Origin: Rhizobiales bacterium UBA3584
GTDB lineage: Bacteria; Pseudomonadota; Alphaproteobacteria; Rhizobiales; Devosiaceae
Length of the DNA: 64,000 nt
Direction: 5' to 3'
Assembly (NCBI GenBank): GCA_002375765.1
Contig: DFMV01000040.1
Coordinates: 1 to 64,000 of the forward strand
The position numbers and the translations under genes are program-made. The notes beneath the pieces were generated by a model. The model saw nothing but the letters and a program-made list of their open reading frames with translations, was not told the DNA's origin and ran no database searches. Shown here one piece after another: positions 63,532 through 64,000 of this stretch (within the stretch, counting starts at the first letter, position 1; every line of letters begins with the position of its first letter).

Positions 63532-63603
63532 CTGCCGGTTTTTGGCGACGAGAGGCCTTTAGATGGACCCCGGGAATAAATCCCGGGGTGACAGGGGGAG
63601 GGG
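63526..63603. repeat. Copy A of a 78-bp direct repeat
   Basis: It starts GAGTAGCTGCCGGTTTTTGG, includes the last codon and stop of the synthetase gene, and contains the hairpin CCCCGGGA-ATAAA-TCCCGGGG. It matches 63707-63784 apart from a few positions and a variable middle. The hairpin probably also ends transcription of the synthetase gene. Confidence 0.8.
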
Positions 63604-63876
63604 TGGCATGGGCGTTCTTGCATCCGCCGCCTTGTCATTCCGGAAGTTAGTGGCGGTAGGAGCGACTTCTGCGGCTGTGCGCTGATAAAACGGTTCAAAC
63701 CTGTGGGAGTAGCTGCCGGTTTTTGAGGCGGACAGGCCTTTAGATGGACCCCGGGAACAAGTCCCGGGGTGACAGGGGGAGGGGAGGGAGGTGCGTGTCA
63801 AAACCAATATTGTCATTCCGGGAACAGTTCCGGGAATCCAGCTAGCGGCGGCGCCGTGAAATCGGGCAGTTGTGGA
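63532..63876. other. Repeat-rich intergenic region (345 bp)
   Basis: It contains most of repeat copy A, all of copy B, and two GTCATTCCGG palindromic fragments (about 63634 and 63811-63836, the latter TTCCGGGA-ACAG-TTCCGGGA). I see no gene here; the open frames on both strands are consequences of the repeats. Confidence 0.7.
63707..63784. repeat. Copy B of a 78-bp direct repeat
   Basis: It starts GAGTAGCTGCCGGTTTTTGA and contains CCCCGGGA-ACAAG-TCCCGGGG. It is 181 bp downstream of copy A, in non-coding sequence, so the sequence overlapping the synthetase stop in copy A is probably a remnant of a repeat-insertion event. Confidence 0.8.
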
Positions 63877-64000
63877 TCAGATCAGCCGTTCGTAGAGATC
63901 GTCCCAATCGGGATTGTCCTTTTCGATCTGTTTGATCTTCCAGGTGCGCGGCCATTCCTTGAGCGTTTTTTCCCGCTGGATGGCGATTGTCACATCCTCG
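63877..64000 (-). CDS. GIY-YIG nuclease family protein (3' end only)
   Basis: 41 codons are present before the window edge; the start lies outside. The translated end reads EDVTIAIQREKTLKEWPRTW, then KIKQIEKDNPDWDDLYERLI. The REKxLKxWxRxWKxxLIExxNPDWxDLY pattern is the C-terminus of small GIY-YIG endonuclease-like proteins (about 95-110 residues). The catalytic GIY and YIG segments are beyond the window. Its function is unknown in most genomes; such genes are often mobile or repeated in alphaproteobacteria. Confidence 0.75.
   Translation of the reverse strand, partial: EDVTIAIQREKTLKEWPRTWKIKQIEKDNPDWDDLYERLI

Noticed and set aside
1..64000. CRISPR arrays, tRNA or rRNA genes, and prophage
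   Set aside because: Scanning by eye found no regular spacer repeats, no cloverleaf-like sequence and no phage genes; the repeats seen are GC-rich dispersed palindromes.

Overview
The window looks like chromosomal DNA of an alphaproteobacterium, probably a Hyphomicrobiales member near Devosia/Pelagibacterium. This is inferred from the estimated GC content (around 60%), tight ATGA-coupled operons, a NasST-controlled nitrate cluster, TRAP-TAXI and Rieske genes, and a candidate RirA-type iron box. No 16S or other phylogenetic marker is present, so the genus is a guess. I see no tRNA, rRNA, CRISPR array or prophage.

Layout. (1) 1-766: the end of an IS21-like element truncates an apbE-like gene, followed by a short nqrM-like gene and a CBS-domain gene. 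(2) 858-7179: ion and stress functions (Kef-type antiporter, MFS permease, spermidine-synthase-like protein, SulP transporter with a UspA). (3) 7528-12455: a four-gene Fe3+/phosphonate-type ABC importer operon that includes a beta-CASP-like metallo-hydrolase. (4) 12513-19006 (minus): TAXI binding protein, fused TRAP permease, UspA, class-III aminotransferase and BKACE enzyme, which together suggest import and degradation of an amino acid with a beta-keto product. An AlkB-like gene follows. (5) 20139-31164: an 11-kb iron-siderophore operon with one ATPase, two permeases and seven tandem substrate-binding protein genes (one carrying an in-frame stop), plus a sucrase/ferredoxin-like [2Fe-2S] protein and a possible 27-residue membrane peptide. 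A candidate iron box and a long hairpin precede it. This is the most unusual locus in the window. (6) 31205-35812 (minus): arsenic resistance (arsR, LMW-type arsC, acr3, glutaredoxin-type arsC, arsH) and chrA. (7) 35987-38763 (minus): vanillate demethylase (vanA, vanB) with a GntR regulator.

(8) 38944-52305: nitrate assimilation. nasT and nasS precede a sigma-54-type promoter, a two-hairpin ANTAR-type leader with a terminator, then nrtA, nrtB, a fused nrtC-nrtD ATPase, nirB, nirD, nasA and cysG. Nitrate is imported, reduced to nitrite by NasA and to ammonium by the siroheme enzyme NirBD; CysG supplies siroheme. (9) 52377-58130: feruloyl-CoA synthase, thiolase, SDR dehydrogenase, thioesterase, enoyl-CoA hydratase and a PadR regulator, consistent with CoA-dependent beta-oxidative conversion of ferulate to vanillate, which vanAB would demethylate. 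(10) 58193-63531: glycerate 2-kinase, PAS-LuxR regulator, acetyl-CoA acetyltransferase and acetoacetyl-CoA synthetase. The window ends in dispersed GC-rich palindromic repeats and the 3' end of a GIY-YIG nuclease gene.
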